Counted from the stretch's first letter, positions 22,492-34,574 are shown. The stretch is DNA of 64,000 nt from Zygnema cylindricum (GCA_037447655.1 JBBHKE010000986.1:1-64000), one strand, 5' to 3'. Notes: generated by a model from the letters alone, not told the origin. Program-made: numbers and translations.

Positions 22492-24613
22492 TGTTAGAAT
22501 GTGTGTACTTTCTAGGTCTGTATTGATTGTGTCAGATGGTCTTCCTAAGTTCCTCACACTTGTCGTAGTCACCGAGAACTACAAGACATGGTTACCTTAG
22601 GCATTCAGGGGACAGACAAAGTTGCTACCTAAGTTGTTAGCGAAGTTTGTAGCTTAGTTGGTAGCTTGTAGCTAAGTTGGTAGCTAGAGGCTAAGAGAAC
22701 CTAGACGCCTATAACAAAAATTAGAACACTATAGCAGGATTTGAACCTATGTCCTTCGGAACGCCGTACATTGTAGCCGTGTGGTTAACCCTTAAATCTA
22801 AATGAAACATTGTACTCTCCGGGTAGCATTTTGATATACACTTATACGCGGTGACATACAAAACGAACACAAATAGAACCACACAAAATGTTGGACAGCA
22901 CGAGACGACATTCATTTATAACGGACGAAATCAAGTGTCCGTTTCAAATCGGCCGGCTCACAGTGGAGCCAACGTACCTGTGTGGACATTTAGCAGTTTG
23001 TGAGCTAATGCCGGCGGAAAACACGTGGCACGCCATGAGTTGACATCGGGGATTACGGAGAGAGCGACTATGGCTCAAAAACTAACATGCGTTAGCGCGA
23101 CGACCGTTGAAACTCCGAGACCTCCATAGGCCCTCAGAGTAGGCAACCAAGTAGAAGCCCCTAGGATAACAATTGCCCTTCTCACTTTCACAAAGAATAA
23201 GTGACACCTTGGCACGCAAGTATTTTGACCAACTTCACCCATTTGAAGGAATGACTCCCCTGAGTCAAACGCAAAAAGAATCAGTGAATTTGCTCAAACG
23301 CAAAAAGAATTAGTGAATTTGCTCCTCTGAGCAGTAAGTTATGGCTGGCCAAAGTTGGCATATAAATATAGAACCGCTGTGAGAGAGAGGCTCTCCAAAA
23401 TTGTCTAATCCCTAAACCCACTCACAAGTATCTACTACTAAACCTTGAACCAATAGGAGGATTGTACAGTACAAGAAGGTATAGTGACCTATGTACTTAT
23501 TGTACAGCCATTGTACGACATGGCCTTTCGGTTGACACCTGTCACCTTAGTAGTCATGGTTCCTCCTCCAATGTTTTCTGGCAGCCAATGATACGCCGCC
23601 ACGTGGCATTTAAGTGACATTTTCTCGGATAGCCGCCAAAGGTTAATTTTGTGTTGGCAGCGTAAAATTTCGGCTGTCCGATCCACCTATTTTGTGCTGT
23701 TCGATTCACGTCTGTTTGCTTTCACATTCATATGTACATTGCCGCCTGTTAAATGACTTAGCTAGTTTGTTACACAATAAATTCCTTTTGCACCCTACGC
23801 GTATAACAATTCATATATGACTCAGTGGATAAGGCTCACGGTTAATCCGTACTCAGTATCATGCAGGACCTAAGATCAAATCTAGATCTGGAGACTAATC
23901 CTCCTGTCTGCTTGCCTCCTTGTCTACCTAAGGCAGTTATGGCTGCATGGCTGCTCATGAGTCCCCAGTGACTATCACAATGATAAGGACTCACTAGCAT
24001 TATAGACTACCAAAAGATTGAATTCTAAAATACCTTTTTCAACAGATAGAATTCTAAAATATATCTTCAACAAACAAGTCGTACCCTGGATGGTCGTTCC
24101 ATGGCCGAACAAGAAGTATAGTGGCACTTGTACCTTATAATATTGTGATTGGTTAGGTACATTAGTAATAGTGGTTTAGAGAGGGTTTTAGGACTTAGAA
24201 AACCTTAGGGAGCCGCCTCTCTCCGAGAGAGCTCCTAGACAAAAGGTCATTTTTTACCATCCATAACTTACGCCTTCGGGGAGCAAATTCAATGATTCTT
24301 ATTGCGTTAGGCTGAGAGGAGTCGAGCCTTCAATAGGGTGAAGTTTGTCTGATATTTTTCCTGCCTGTGTGGTTCCATTTATAAGGGAAATTCAAAGTAG
24401 GGGAATGTGTCCAAATGCTCATATTCTTACTTTGCATTATGTGGGGGAATTAAGCGTACATAAAGTCTTCTTTCACAAGGGTGAAGCTCTTTTGGGGTTC
24501 TGACTGTGTAAGTGTCAATAATCCGGGTTTTTATCAACTTAGAGTCGGCACTATCTAGATATACTTTTTGTGATCAGCTCACTCTAAGGACCAATGGAGG
24601 TCTCAAAGTTACA
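22492..24613 (+). repeat. 5' LTR of element E (split)
   Basis: It runs TGTTAGAATG... to ...AAGTTACA, interrupted by the solo LTR at 23108-24072. The part after the interruption holds the gag ATG at 24594, which reads MEVSKLQ across the LTR boundary. Confidence 0.82.
23108..24072 (-). repeat. solo copia LTR, minus
   Basis: The plus strand runs TGAAACTCCGAGACC... to ...CTTCAACA. Its end is duplicated (TTCAACA at 24044 and 24072, with AGATTGAATTCTAAAAT-like sequence before each), so the exact right border is uncertain. It sits inside the 5' LTR of E. No clean target duplication was resolved. Confidence 0.75.
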
Positions 24614-26182
24614 AGTTATGGGCCCACCATCTAGGGTGCCTATGTTTGATGCAGCAGACTTCACTTATTGGGAATTTATGATGGAGGGATTGCTTTTCGA
24701 AAAGCACTTATGTGGATTTGTTTCGGGAAAAGTGAGATGTCCACCACCGGACTTTGGTGGAACTCACTATAGATATTCATCTGGGGCTTTCCATAAAACC
24801 AACCGGAGTTCACATACAACGGAAGGTGAAGGAAAATCATTGCCATAGAAAAGGGAAAATGGGAGAAGTGTATAGGAACATGTGTAGTGAGGGGAGCTAG
24901 GGTCTTGGCTATTGTTCCACATTTAGGGGTTATAACTAAGCAAAAATCTGAAGAAAAAGACAAAAAAAAATGGGACTACAACAACATAAAACATCTTATA
25001 CTTAGAAACGTGTCTAAATCAATAGCTATCACCCTTATAATCATAACCAAGTCTTCAAAAATCTGAAAAACACTAATTAAAACATATAAAAGTGAGACTA
25101 TACATAGGTTGCAGTTGGTAAAACAAGAAATAGAGGCCTATGTTTATAAAGGCGGTACCATGATAGAGTTTTGCAACGATATTGTTGCACTTAAAAAATT
25201 AGAACTTGGAGTGTGAATGATGAGGAAGAAGGGGAAGAGGAGAAACAGGATAATAACATTGAGCAGCTTCTCCACATCGGTAGTATAGGGAAGAGAGAAA
25301 AACACACAGAAATTTCATAAAAGCTATAGTGTGCTTTTGGAGGTATAAAGGAACTAAAGTGAAAGGAGGTACTTGAGGGAGTTAAACATGATGGGGATGT
25401 CAAAGAGTGTAAAGTAAAAGATTTAGAAATGAGAAAGTAAGACCAAAAATTAAAATTGGAAGAAGGGAAAAATCAAAAAATTGACGATATTCTAATAATT
25501 TTTTTGGAGACTTCAATGGATTCCTAAGAAAGGGGAAAAGTAAATCTAGAAGGAGCTTCAAAGGACAAGGGAGAAAAGGAAAATTTAATGGAAGGTTTAG
25601 GGGAGGAGAAATATGTTTTGGGAATCAATAGTGAAAGACTCATATAGATATATATGAAAGAGGGAAGAGAGAAAAAAATCAAAAAATGGGGTAATTATCA
25701 TAAATAATCATTTAAGTGGGGAAGATGTAGAATTTATGAGAACTTTAGTCCGGATTAGTGGTTTTTGGGTAAATTTGGGTGAGGGTGGATTTCACATCAC
25801 TACCTGGTGTGATATCACTTCTGAAGATGTGCTTGTAAAAGGGTTAGCATCTGGGTATAAGTTGCATATTGGGGCGGGGGCTAGCTGTTGAAACAACAAT
25901 CGGAAAATTAGATTTAGCTCGGGTGAAAAACGGATGAGGTGGATAAAATCCTTGTTCTAAGAGCTCGGATTTATGAAAAGTGGCAAGCAAAATAAAACGT
26001 GTGATAAACAAGATGCAATGTTTATTTCGACTCGTCTAATTCACATTATTAAACACGGGGGTATTCACTTAAAAATTTATGAGGGGAAAAGGAAAAGAAA
26101 AAGAAAATATATATACATTTTTTTTTTTTTTGTTGTTTTTTTTGTGAGTTGAAAAAAAAAGTAGACTAGAAAATAAAGGGAA
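24594..26182 (+). pseudogene. decayed gag with RNase H remnant, element E
   Basis: It opens in the LTR as MEVSKLQVMGPPSRVPMFDA and stays open for 84 codons, then breaks. Later pieces still align with the element B protein. One is IAITLIIITKSSKI near 25020. Others, near 25790-26100, are FHITTWCDITSEDVLVKG, SGYKLHIG, RWIKSL and a Lys/Arg-rich tail. The primer-binding site AGTTATGGGCCCACC is at 24614-24628, inside the frame. No protease, integrase or RT core remains, which matches the shared deletion in B and D. Confidence 0.8.
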
Positions 26183-26590
26183 TGTTAAAATCTCTTTATT
26201 TTATAAGTTTGTATTTGTCAACTCATCTGGGTATGTGTTGCATATTGAGGATGGGGCTGGTTGTTGAACCACAATCGAAATTAGATTTTGCTCTAGATGA
26301 AAAAAGGGATTAAGGTGAATAAAATCTCTTTTCCAAGAGCTCGGATTTATGCAAAATAAAATGTGTGATCAACAAGATGCAATGTTTATTTTGCCTGTCT
26401 ATTAACTTTCTTTTGTCATGCGGTAGGTATTTCACAAAGTTAGAGGAGAAAAGGAAGACAGACAGCCAATATATACGTTGTTAGTTTACTTTTTGTTAGT
26501 TTTTTTCGTGAGTTGAAACAAAAAGTATCAGAAAATAAAAGGAGAGTTAAAATGCATTTTGGTATTTGAGTTCCATATTTGTCAACTCAC
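25850..26590 (+). repeat. tandem duplication, about 370 bp x 2
   Basis: The 3' end of the internal region of E, its polypurine tract (AGAAAATAAAGGGAA, near 26168) and the first bases of an LTR (TGTTAAAATC at 26183) are duplicated. The second copy starts near 26226 and has its own tract (AGAAAATAAAAGGAG) before 26545. Confidence 0.75.
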
Positions 26591-28883
26591 TGTATGTCAG
26601 ATGGTCTTTCAAGGTTCCTTCTTGATATTTGTGTATTTTCTAGGTCTGTAAATAGGATGGAAAAAGGTAGAGGTAGTCTGCTTCTAACTCCTCTCTCCAA
26701 GCTCCCACACTTGTTGTAGTCACTGAAGGCTGGATAGGGAGCTAGAGCCATGGCTGCCTAAGCTCTTTAGAGAAGACAAGGGGTAAATTAGGCAGACTTA
26801 CCAAAAGATAGTTGACGGTCCCAGGAATTGATCCTGGTACCTGTCGTCTGTCAATCAATCATAGCCGGTAGCTTTAACCGTTTAGTTTAGCGCTAGTATT
26901 AAGACATATAAGGTTTGATAATTATTTAATTTGTTACACGTAGACTTTATCATTTAACTTGAAATATATACGTAGAGCATAGATACAGTTATATAAGTAC
27001 GAAGTACGATACGGTTACAAAATAAATACCGCGCATTCTGTTTGACATCAAAAAGAATACCTCGCAAGTATTTATGACGACTACGATTGAAATCTAGATT
27101 TGATCAGACGACCGCGAAGGATGCCGAGATCGCGAAATAGGATTTTGGCGGTTTGCGATCACCGCCACATCAAATGACACGTGACGAAACCACATTGGAT
27201 TGCAGTAACTCCGGGGATTACAAAAACGAATCGCGATATGACACGTGTGGACATTTTGGCCATGTTGTACGATGGCCGTACAGAAAGTACATCAACACCT
27301 GTACTTTTATGTACGATACAGTATTTTGACAGGTGTCGTACGACAATAGATAGAGTCTTAGAGGAGAGATAGGGACTTAGAAAATTTTGGGTAGATTGCT
27401 GCCTCTCCCAGAGAGCACCTTGTATAAATGGCAAACTTTGGCCAGCCATAACTATCAATTTACTTGACCATTTTCAGTGATTCTTTTTGCTGCGGACTCA
27501 AGGGAGTCCAGGCTACAAAGGGGTGTAGTCGGTCAGAGTTTTTGTCTGCCAGGGTGGCTGCATTTATAAGGGAAAGTCAAAGTGGGTGAATGTGTCCAAA
27601 TCTCATATTCTAACTTTGCATTCTGTGGTGGAACTGAGCACACAAAAAGTGTTATTTCACAGGGGTGAATCTATAGTGGGGTTTTGATTGTCAAGGGGTT
27701 AGTCATTTGGGTTTATATCAACTTGGAGTCGGCACTATCTAGATTACCTTATTTTGGATCTGCATACTCTGAGGGCCAATGGAGGTCTTTGAGTTTCATT
27801 CCTCACACTTGTCCTAGTCACTGAGGACTCAAAGATAGCCATGGCTACCTTAAGAAATCACAAAGACAGACAAAGTTGGTAGCTGGAGGCTAGCAAAAGT
27901 GACACGCCTATACCAGGATTTTAATCTATGTCCTACAAAAACGCTATACGGTGAAGCGGTGCTCTTAGCCCTTTGATCTAAATAAAACGTTGTTCTCTCT
28001 GGGTAACTCTTCAATATTTAGTTGTACCCGGTGACATACGAAACAAACATGAATAAAACCGAACGAAATAGTGGACCACACGAAACGACATTACATTTAT
28101 AACGGAAGAAATCAAGTGTCGGTTTTAGATCAGGCAGCTCATAGTGAAGCTAACGCACCGGCGTGGACATTTGGCGCTTTGTGAGCTAATTTGGCGGAGA
28201 AAATGTGGCACTCCATTAGTGGACTGCAAACTTTACGACGAGAGCGACTATGGCTCAAGAATTGACACGCATCAGCGCGACGGCCATGCCGTACCATGGT
28301 CTTACAATAAGTAGAGCGACACTTGTACTCTCTTGTACCTTAAAATCTTATGATTGGATACATATATTAGTAGTAGGGGTTTAGAGAGGGGTTGAGGACT
28401 TAGACAAATCTTAGGTAGCCACCTCTCTCCGAGAGAGCTCTTTTACAAAACATCATTTTTGAACATCTATAACTTACTACTCAATGGAGCATATTCAATG
28501 ATTCTTTTTTTTATTTGGCTCAAGGGAGTCGGGCCTTTACACATGTGAAGTTTGTCATATATCTTGCCTATCATAGTGGCGGCATTTATAAGGGAAATTC
28601 AAAGTGGGGGAATGTGTTCAAACGCTCATATTCTCACTTTGCATTCTGTGGGGGAATTGAGCACACAGAATGTCTTCTTTCACAAGGGTGAATTCTAACT
28701 TTGCATAATGTGGGGGAATTGACCACACGGAATGTCTTCTTTCACAGGGGTGAAGCACTATTGGGGATTTTGAGATTGAAGGTGTCAGTAATTCGGAATT
28801 TTATTAACTTGGAGTTGACACTATCTAGATAACCTTCAGGTGGTATACTCACTCTGAGGACCAATGGAGGTCTTAGAGTTACA
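26545..28883 (+). repeat. 3' LTR of element E (split)
   Basis: It starts at AGTTAAAATG (expected TG worn) and resumes after the inserted solo LTR at 27804, ending ...GAGTTACA. It matches the 5' LTR throughout. Its ATG at 28864 reads MEVLELH and runs on into flanking gypsy sequence for 70 codons. Confidence 0.8.
26620..27798 (+). repeat. solo copia LTR, plus, TSD TTCCT
   Basis: It is flanked by TTCCT at 26615-26619 and 27799-27803. It starts TCTTGATATT (canonical TGTTGATATT with one change) and ends GAGTTTCA. Length 1179 bp, as for the left LTR of element B, which it resembles. TATAAATGG lies near 27424. It inserted into the 3' LTR of E and recombined to a single LTR. Confidence 0.92.
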
Positions 28884-29283
28884 TACTTGGTATGTGGTGC
28901 CCCAACATGCTTGTGACAACAACCTCCAAGCCTCAAATAAAAATTATAATGCACTAGCCAAGATTGTAAACCCACACGATAGAGCTTCTTTCGCGGTGCC
29001 GCTTCGAGGGGTGGCAAACCGAGGTGTGTCCTGGTGCTGGGCAATCTGCAGGCTATCAATAGCCATGGGCATATAACGGGCAAAAAGCAAAGCACGACGA
29101 GTGAGTTTTTCCAAAATAATAGTGTTAGACATCAGTGGAAATGGAAAGCTCGAAGCTTTCTGAATATCGCGACCGAGCAACGGTTGTCGCCCAAATAAAA
29201 CATAGTACGGGTGGATATTAGCCAGACTAGCCTGAACTGACATGCGATATCAGATGGTAATGTAGCCGGGGGACTCTCTCCAG
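28884..29283 (-). pseudogene. gypsy integrase C-terminal remnant
   Basis: The minus-strand words YRMSVQASLANIHPYYVLFGRQPLL and, further on, LQIAQHQDT-RFATPRSGT match the C-terminal part of Ty3/gypsy integrases (A.R.S.Q.ST..SPYYLL.GR, then IAQ..DT.R). The frame is broken. It directly abuts the truncated methyltransferase on the upstream side, so RT, RNase H and most of integrase are deleted between them. Downstream it is cut by the insertion of element E. Confidence 0.7.
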
Positions 29284-29960
29284 TAATTGATGGTTGTCCA
29301 CAATCCGAATGTCTTGTGGGAGGGCAGTATGCATATGCTCGTATACAAATTTTGGTAACAAATGCGGGTATTGGGAATGCAACATATTACAATGGTGTAA
29401 TTGTGCTTTCCGTGCTAATAGATCAATTTCATTCGAAAAATAAAATCGGATTAATAATTCATTTCGCAAACATGCTAGAAAAGAAGTGCCTAATCCAGCA
29501 AAGAGGTCCAAAATCTCCAATCCATTTGGATGAGGTTTCAATTCGACCGGATTCCAATTAATGGGAAGAAATCTAGAAGAGTCAGTAGGGACTAGGATTG
29601 TGGGAGAGACCGGAGAAAGTGGAATTGACAATGTTTGGTTATAGATTCGGTCAACTTCCCTCGTATCTACAAGAAAACTAGGGTCACTCAAAATTTCTGG
29701 TAAGTAAGAACCATTGGGCATAATTTCTTCTGCTAACAATGAATGAAATATTTCGGCCCCTACTGAATTCCTTGAAAACGCAGGTATGGATGTGGCCGAA
29801 TTTGCCATAACAGGCATAGGCTTCCTAGCGGAAATTAACGGAATGCAGATTTTGCGTTCGGGGAAGTTAGTGGGCCAATAAGAAAATGTTTGATCATACA
29901 TGTCAACTCCACCCCTACGCGAAATTTAACGTGTTGTCCCACTTTGCATGCATAGTCACT
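29284..29960 (-). pseudogene. retrotransposon C5-DNA methyltransferase domain, truncated
   Basis: The minus-strand frame starting at 29901 encodes a linker, then LEILDLFAGLGTS (residues 128-140), a motif I SAM-binding loop of C5-cytosine methyltransferases. An acidic SNEID follows (156-160, motif II-like), then LPQDIRIVD (194-202), typical of the strand before the catalytic loop. The frame ends before any PCQ/ECQ motif IV, so it is not an active enzyme. Upstream sequence continues without a gap from the gypsy protease (GVELTYMYDQTFSYWPTNF region). The methyltransferase is therefore part of the retrotransposon polyprotein, between protease and the lost RT. From memory, DNMT-bearing retrotransposons have been reported in charophytes and dinoflagellates. 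Confidence 0.68.
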
Positions 29961-30532
29961 ACATTTAGTGACCTGAGCGTGAACCGAGATCTAGCAAAGC
30001 CTGTGGCCGTTCCGCTCTGGAACCTGAAAACGAGCGGTTCCTTAGTGATTCCTATGACTAGCTCGGTTTTACCCGCTGATGTTAACAACCGAGTAGAAGT
30101 GGACAGAAGCTTGTTCGGAGTCAGACCAAGCTAGAGTGCAAATCTAGAGCCCAATATCATCGGCTTTGCACCTGTATCCATGAGGGGCAGGGATGGGGCT
30201 ATACCATTGATGAAGAATGCGCACTTCCCATTATCCAAAATGTTGATGTGACGATCGAGGCAATTTCGCTCCTCTATGGAAATAGACTTAATAGCAACCA
30301 GATTTTTGTGCAGCTGAAGTGCTTGTAACGCGGTAGCTCCAGCTGAGCTATCGGACGTAAAGGAGATAGGGGAGATTTTTGGTGAATCTGAAATCATAGT
30401 GGATAGAATGCACAAGCGTTCTTTTACGCAGTGTGCCTCGTGTATAGTTCGATCCACTTTGTTGAGAGCTTCATTTGCGATGGCTGAAGCGGTTTCGGGC
30501 AAGGGAGGAGAAAGCTCTTTAGTGAATGACAA
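29960..30532 (-). pseudogene. gypsy retropepsin
   Basis: The minus-strand frame has an N-terminal stretch, then FFINGIAPSLPLMDTGAKPM with the DTGA active site of aspartic proteases at residues 119-122 of the frame, followed by ILGSRF. After a frameshift near 30130 the sequence continues (LVIGITKEPLVF, then DN-type C-terminal words) to the linker before the methyltransferase. It processes the polyprotein in intact relatives. The frameshift and in-frame stops make this copy inactive. Confidence 0.75.
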
Positions 30533-30820
30533 AGGATTGCGTTTGTTAGGAGTTTTACAGTCATGGCTGTGATCAATTGAACCTTTGTCGAACGTAACCT
30601 CTCATTGTTTAATGGTGGAATCTCGTAAGATTCGACCCGCCAACATGGGCATGTGTACAACCGTGCGAGCCATGCCAGTAAATTGTGGTTTCATTTGAGT
30701 CATGAAGGCTGCGAATTGTTCTTTCATCACAACCGCCATTTGCTCTTGCATTTCTAAATGCTCTATTTCTCTTCGAGATACCTTAGGTAGAGTGGTGTCC
30801 TTCTCCGGTTCTTTAAGCGG

Positions 30821-31153
30821 TTAAACCGGTTTTGCGGATCGAGCGGGAATGCCACCATTTTTAATTTGGTTTTGACAGGAAAATTTCGGGTTCTTTATAT
30901 GACAACTTTGGACGTAGTTTCCGGTTTGTTTGCAATGTGTACAAGTAACTCTTTTGTCTGGACACATTCGGGCATCATGCCTCGTCTTCCCGCATCGAAA
31001 ACACAATCGGTTTCCAAGAGCAACAGGTGGGGTTCCCATGCCCGGGACTTTAGGGGGCCAATTGTTAGGACGAGGATTGTTCCATGGTGGAACAATCGGT
31101 TCTTTCGAGAATGTTTTAGGACGGCCATGGGCTTCCCACCAACAATTTTGCAT
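30821..31153 (-). pseudogene. gypsy gag nucleocapsid, two zinc knuckles
   Basis: This frame has two tandem CCHC knuckles. The first, CFRCGKTRHDARMC, is canonical CX2CX4HX4C. The second, CTHCKQTGNYVQSC, has Asn where His is expected, so it is probably damaged. Basic and Pro-rich sequence flanks them, as in nucleocapsids. It lies upstream of the protease in element order, which fits a gag-pro-pol gypsy element. A stop separates it from the rest of gag. Confidence 0.78.
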
Positions 31154-31199
31154 TTAGTATTCCACGGCATGCTGGGCGGCTTGGTCGAAAGTTAACTTC

Positions 31200-32207
31200 A
31201 AGCAGTACGTTTGAGTCAAGTGACTCTGAATAAATTTCTTAGACTCACTCGAAAACTATCCTACAAATTTTTGGGCAGCTTCAGCATCCGACATTAAGTC
31301 CGGCAATGCTTCACAAAGAGCTTCCATGTGAGCACGCATGGCAGGGGCGGTCTCTCCCAACTTCCATTCAAAGTTCATTAACTCACGAACTTGGTCAGGG
31401 TTTTGCATACGGTATTCCGCTTGCACCATTTCAAACATGACTGAGAGTTGATCCTGTATAGGGATCGTCATCGTTGGTCATCTTAGGATTCTAGCAAACT
31501 ATAGCAAACGTGCAACTATAGCAAACTCTTGTGGTATTTCCGCAACTGCTGCTGTAATAACATCGCCGTTGAGATCGAGGACTTCCAAGATAGCCGGTTG
31601 GTATGGAATCTCTGGTTGTCCTGTAATAGCAGGACTCCGAGCGAAAGCCGGAGAAAACTGTGTCATTGCAAGTACGGAATCATACTTGCGAGAATAAAGA
31701 GTAGGTCTGAACCGCAAAGGTAGCGGCCTAAAAGAGAGAAAGCGACCCGTAGATCGAATCGATCTTGGTACCGAAATGCAAGATCACGCATTTCGGTATC
31801 AAATAGCATTAAAAAATGCGATAAAGTCATGGTGTCATTCATTCCTCAAAAACAGAAATGAAGGCGTCCCCCTCCCTCGGATGTGTAAGCCATTTCTAAT
31901 AATGGAATGCTTTGGGATAAAATTGGATGGGTAATTTGCGAAAACCAAAAAGAAAATGAATCGGAATCCGACACGTCAAGGTAATCGTGGTCAGATTCCT
32001 CTTGGAAAATTGTGGAAGAGACTGATGATAAGGAAGATACTGAGGTGAGAGTGGATCGAACCGAAGGGGAAATTTGACCCGAGATATATAGGGAAAGATG
32101 GTCCAAAAGACTAGATAAATCTGATGGTCCGTTTTCCGTGGGCCTAATTGAGGCCGCAATCGAGTGGTTCCGACAGGATAATCAAGATTATCCCAATCGG
32201 TGGGCAT
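31200..32207 (-). pseudogene. gypsy gag capsid region, decayed
   Basis: The minus-strand words VMFEMVQAEYRMQNPDQVRELMNFEW, LGETAPAMRAHMEALCEALPDLM and AAQKFVG match the general helical capsid pattern of gypsy Gag (a Q/R-rich helix followed by ...KFV.). Fragments further upstream (to 32207) are Ser-rich and in shifted frames. I place the gag start near 32207. The 5' LTR should lie to the right, but I could not delimit it. Confidence 0.55.
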
Positions 32208-34100
32208 AAAAATGATAACACCAAATGGTGACTAGATAACAAACCCAATCTATCTGATATACTTCAAATGCCAGGCCACACCACTCTTTTGTCCAATCAG
32301 CCAATCAATCTCTAACAAGGCCTCGATGGCCAAATCTATCAGGAAGTCGTATTACCAAAACCTTCACCCTGTAAACAAGGGGACAAGGCCGAAGGGCTAG
32401 ATCTATAAAGGCAAAAAACTTATTATCCAGGCACTCCCAAGTGCAAATCTAAAGCGGCACAATCCACAAAAGTGCTAACCAATGCCTCCAACGGCAAGAT
32501 CTATGGAAGAAATTCCACTCCGGGCAAAACAAACTCAGCCAAGTTCACTCAAGGCTAGATAGCAAGCAAGGAAAGCTGGACAAATGCAATGCTCAATACA
32601 AGTGGATTAACACTAATCCAGTCCAAACACGATCCCTCTATAGGATCAACCGACTACCTTAACACACGCCTGCACCCGCAAGGCATCGTGATACTTACAT
32701 AAAACTCTTAGCAATCTGGTGATTGCCAAGGGTGAACTGCGGTTGTTCGCTACAACCGAAGTTATGCAGAGCTCCCAAGAACAGATCCGCTCCACTAACT
32801 CCACTCCTTAGTGAAGTATGTCTCAATGTGAGCAAACGATGCTCAAAATATATAACAAAGAAAATGGGGAAAACAAAAACCAAATACTTAGGTTAGTGTA
32901 GTATATCGTTGGCCGAAAATTGGCCAATAAGGTAAAACGTCAACTAACAAGCAAATAGTAATTATAAATGTAGAGCTAGTTATAGATACTTGTAGAAATG
33001 TATCTATAAATATTTATTTTTGATATATATATATATATATTTTTTTAAATATTTTTGTTTTTTTTTCTTTAAATAAAAAGAAAACCGAAATTGAAATAAA
33101 AACAAACAAGCAAGTAAAGAAAATAACACAATTTTCAATTGCAGGAATACTAAGCCGATGGATGATCGTTAGGCCCCACAGTCTATTTATATTCCTTGCA
33201 GGAGTTATCTTTATCGAGAATAATCTGAATTTATACTTAAATAAAATGAATCAAAACATAAACAACCGCGAAAGATAAATAAAAACTGAAAATGACAATA
33301 TGCCCGACACTTATGAGGTTTGAGATAACCAAACTCAAAAGATGCGCAAAAGCCAAATAGAAATAAATACACACTCTCAAGAAATAAAAAAACAAATCAA
33401 TAATCCCAACATGCAACTTTCACACTTATTAAAATTTAGCCACAGCTGGGGAAAGAAGTTTGTGTTGTGAGATCGAGGTCGAAATCCACTCAAAAGGAAG
33501 AGAAAAGTGAAGGGAAACCGTGTAGGTCTTTGCGGAAGCCGTATAGATTAATATGTAAGGCTTCACAAGATATTGATAATGTAATGAAAAACTAGACGCT
33601 TTACGCAAAGGCAGAAAAACGCCTCTAAGCTGTCCGGACAATTTAACAAATAAAAAGATGGCTGCAAAAAATCGTCAATACTGAAAATAATTAAAATGAA
33701 TAATTCTTGCACTTGAAAATTGTGTACAGGAAATGATCCGAAATGAACTAATTAACAAAAACTACGCCTAGCGAAAATAGGCCAATCAGAGTACAGCGTG
33801 CTATGTAAGTATTGGCGTCTAGTTTGGATTCAGCCAAGAGGATGCCGAAATCCTATGCCCTACGTTACAGAATCTATAACCTACGGATTAAAACCCTTCC
33901 TATCTACATGTGAATGCGTGAACCTCTAAATGTTTCACGACTTTTAAATGTCCAATCGCGTGACTTCGTCAGAATTGACAATCGCTTTGTCTGTCACACG
34001 CGTCAACGGTCCAGATGAGATATTACGAAAATCGTATACTTTGCGTCGACGGTCGAGATGCTCCCTCGCGGAAAATGATTCCAAATTGTCGTCCGCCAAG
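32208..34100. other. unresolved, possible gypsy LTR or leader
   Basis: After the gag start the sequence ACACCAAATGGTGACTAGATAAC could mark a primer-site/LTR junction, but no second copy was found to prove it. AGATCTAT words recur near 32398 and 32500. A TA/T-rich patch lies at 33020-33080. No gene recognised. Confidence 0.35.
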
Positions 34101-34109
34101 ATTTCGGGA

Positions 34110-34530
34110 AATGAAAGTAGGTACGGTAGGACCGAAGGTACGATCCAATTTGTAGTCGCGTAAATTCCGAAAAAGGTAAGTCGTACGGTTTACGTGAAAT
34201 CACCAAAGTAGCCGTCGGCGGAAATCGCGGGCGATAGATGTGGTACGGAAAGATTATTTCCATCGACGTGAATTCGAATATGAGTCGTCGGCGGAAATTC
34301 CAGGATATAAAAACAGGTACGCCAAGACCGCAAGTACGGTCCAATATGTGACCGCGAGAATTCCGGTCAACTTAAGTCGTACGGTTGACGCGAAATAATC
34401 AAATCCACCATCGACATAAATCGCCTAAAATATACGTCGTATGGTAAGATCGCGGGTACGGTCCAAATCGTCATCCCGGATATTACGGAAAATGTAGGTT
34501 GTACGATACACGTCGTACAGTACTGCGAAA
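34110..34530 (+). repeat. degenerate tandem repeat rich in GTACGGTCCAA
   Basis: The block GGTACGATCCAATTTG recurs as GTACGGTCCAATATG and GTACGGTCCAAATCG (about 34138, 34334 and 34457), each followed by CGTACGGTTGACGCGAAAT-like sequence. The period is irregular, about 200 then 120 bp. Confidence 0.6.
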
Positions 34531-34574
34531 CCCAAATAACACCCAAATACAAATTAGTGTAGCGGTTGCATGTC

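Larger units (their letters stand above)
22492..28883 (+). mobile_element. non-autonomous copia element E, decayed and invaded
   Basis: This plus-strand element has a 5' LTR (22492-24613), an internal region (24614-26544) and a 3' LTR (26545-28883). Each LTR is split by a foreign solo LTR (23108-24072 and 26620-27798). Candidate target duplications are TTCTT and TACTT (4 of 5 matching). The internal region is decayed gag plus RNase H remnant, the same deletion derivative as B and D. Its right end interrupts the integrase of the methyltransferase-bearing gypsy remnant. Confidence 0.85.

Noticed and set aside
29316-29561. Plus-strand ORF over the methyltransferase region
   Set aside because: The minus-strand frame carries the DLFAGLG and protease-linked sequence. 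The plus frame has no motif.
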